Of a stretch of DNA of 18,351 bases, positions 18,249 to 18,351 are shown one piece after another (positions within the stretch are counted from its first letter, which is position 1; each line of letters begins with the position of its first letter). Origin of the DNA: Stramenopiles sp. TOSAG23-2 (Eukaryota; Sar). Position numbers and translations under genes: made by a program. The DNA lies in NCBI GenBank assembly GCA_900128395.1, contig LT649607.1, positions 1-18,351 of the forward strand. The letters run 5' to 3'. The notes beneath the pieces are model-generated. The model did not search any database. It had not been told where the DNA came from and saw nothing but the letters and a program-made list of their open reading frames with translations.

Positions 18249-18351
18249 AAAAGCGGACAGTTAGTCTCTGCTGTGTCTATATACAAAAGCGGACATTTAG
18301 TCCCTGCTGTGTCTATGGACAAAAGCGGACAAATAACCCCTGGTGTGTACG
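18249..18351. repeat. 36-bp tandem array, cut by the window end
   Basis: AAAAGCGGAC begins units at 18249, 18285 and 18321, an exact period of 36 bp. Each unit continues with a variant of TTAGTCCCTGCTGTGTCTA. The third copy is diverged and truncated by the window end. The first bases of the window (TGCTGTGTCA) resemble the unit's middle, but this short match may be chance. Confidence 0.88.

Larger units (their letters stand above)
17435..18351. other. Repeat-rich upstream flank of the ABC-VPS9 gene
   Basis: These 917 bp hold the presumed promoter of the ABC-VPS9 gene, a 148-bp tandem duplication, a GC-rich element and a 36-bp tandem array running off the window. A 55-codon plus-strand open stretch (18039-18206), whose last 24 codons start with ATG at 18132, encodes an acidic peptide (LDEEMDDFDGNEIDLSIC). 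I do not recognise it and it may be chance or a gene remnant. No RNA gene was seen. Confidence 0.6.

Noticed and set aside
1-18351. CRISPR array, integron, phage or bacterial operon
   Set aside because: The tandem repeats have no unique spacers of constant size, and the genes are eukaryotic families with eukaryotic start contexts.

Overview
This is nuclear DNA from an AT-rich microbial eukaryote. NPRL2 (GATOR1), VPS13 and VPS9 families are exclusively eukaryotic. The coding regions are long and uninterrupted (1.4, 9.2 and 4.9 kb), so introns are scarce here. Proteins carry asparagine runs, as is common in AT-rich protist and some early fungal genomes. I cannot assign the lineage from this window.

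Layout. 1-434: AT-rich flank with no confident gene. 435-706: a 136-bp tandem duplication covering the 3' end of the first gene. 582-2015 (minus): an intact NPRL2, a subunit of the GATOR1 complex that restrains TORC1 at the lysosome. 2016-2832: a divergent intergenic region holding possible gene debris and, at 2586-2802, a perfect 217-bp inverted copy of part of the VPS9 gene 10.4 kb away. 2833-12030 (plus): a nearly full-length VPS13-type bridge lipid-transfer protein that has no ATG at the start of its open frame. 12031-12583: a short convergent intergenic region with poly(A) signals and a GC-rich inverted repeat. 12584-17434 (minus): one 1616-codon frame joining an ABCB-type half-transporter to a VPS9-domain (Rab5-family GEF) protein. 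17435-18351: its upstream flank with a 148-bp tandem duplication, a second GC-rich element and the start of a 36-bp tandem array.

How the genes relate. All three loci encode proteins whose families act on endosomes and lysosomes: nutrient signalling (NPRL2), lipid transfer at membrane contacts (VPS13), and a TMD0-bearing ABC half-transporter with a Rab5-type exchange factor. This may be chance in a eukaryote and there is no operon.

The most interesting points are the apparent ABC-VPS9 fusion and the perfect inverted VPS9 copy abutting the start-less VPS13 frame. That copy may have disrupted VPS13, may act as an exon, or could mediate inversion of the intervening 10.4 kb. Three separate recent local duplications lie within 18 kb.
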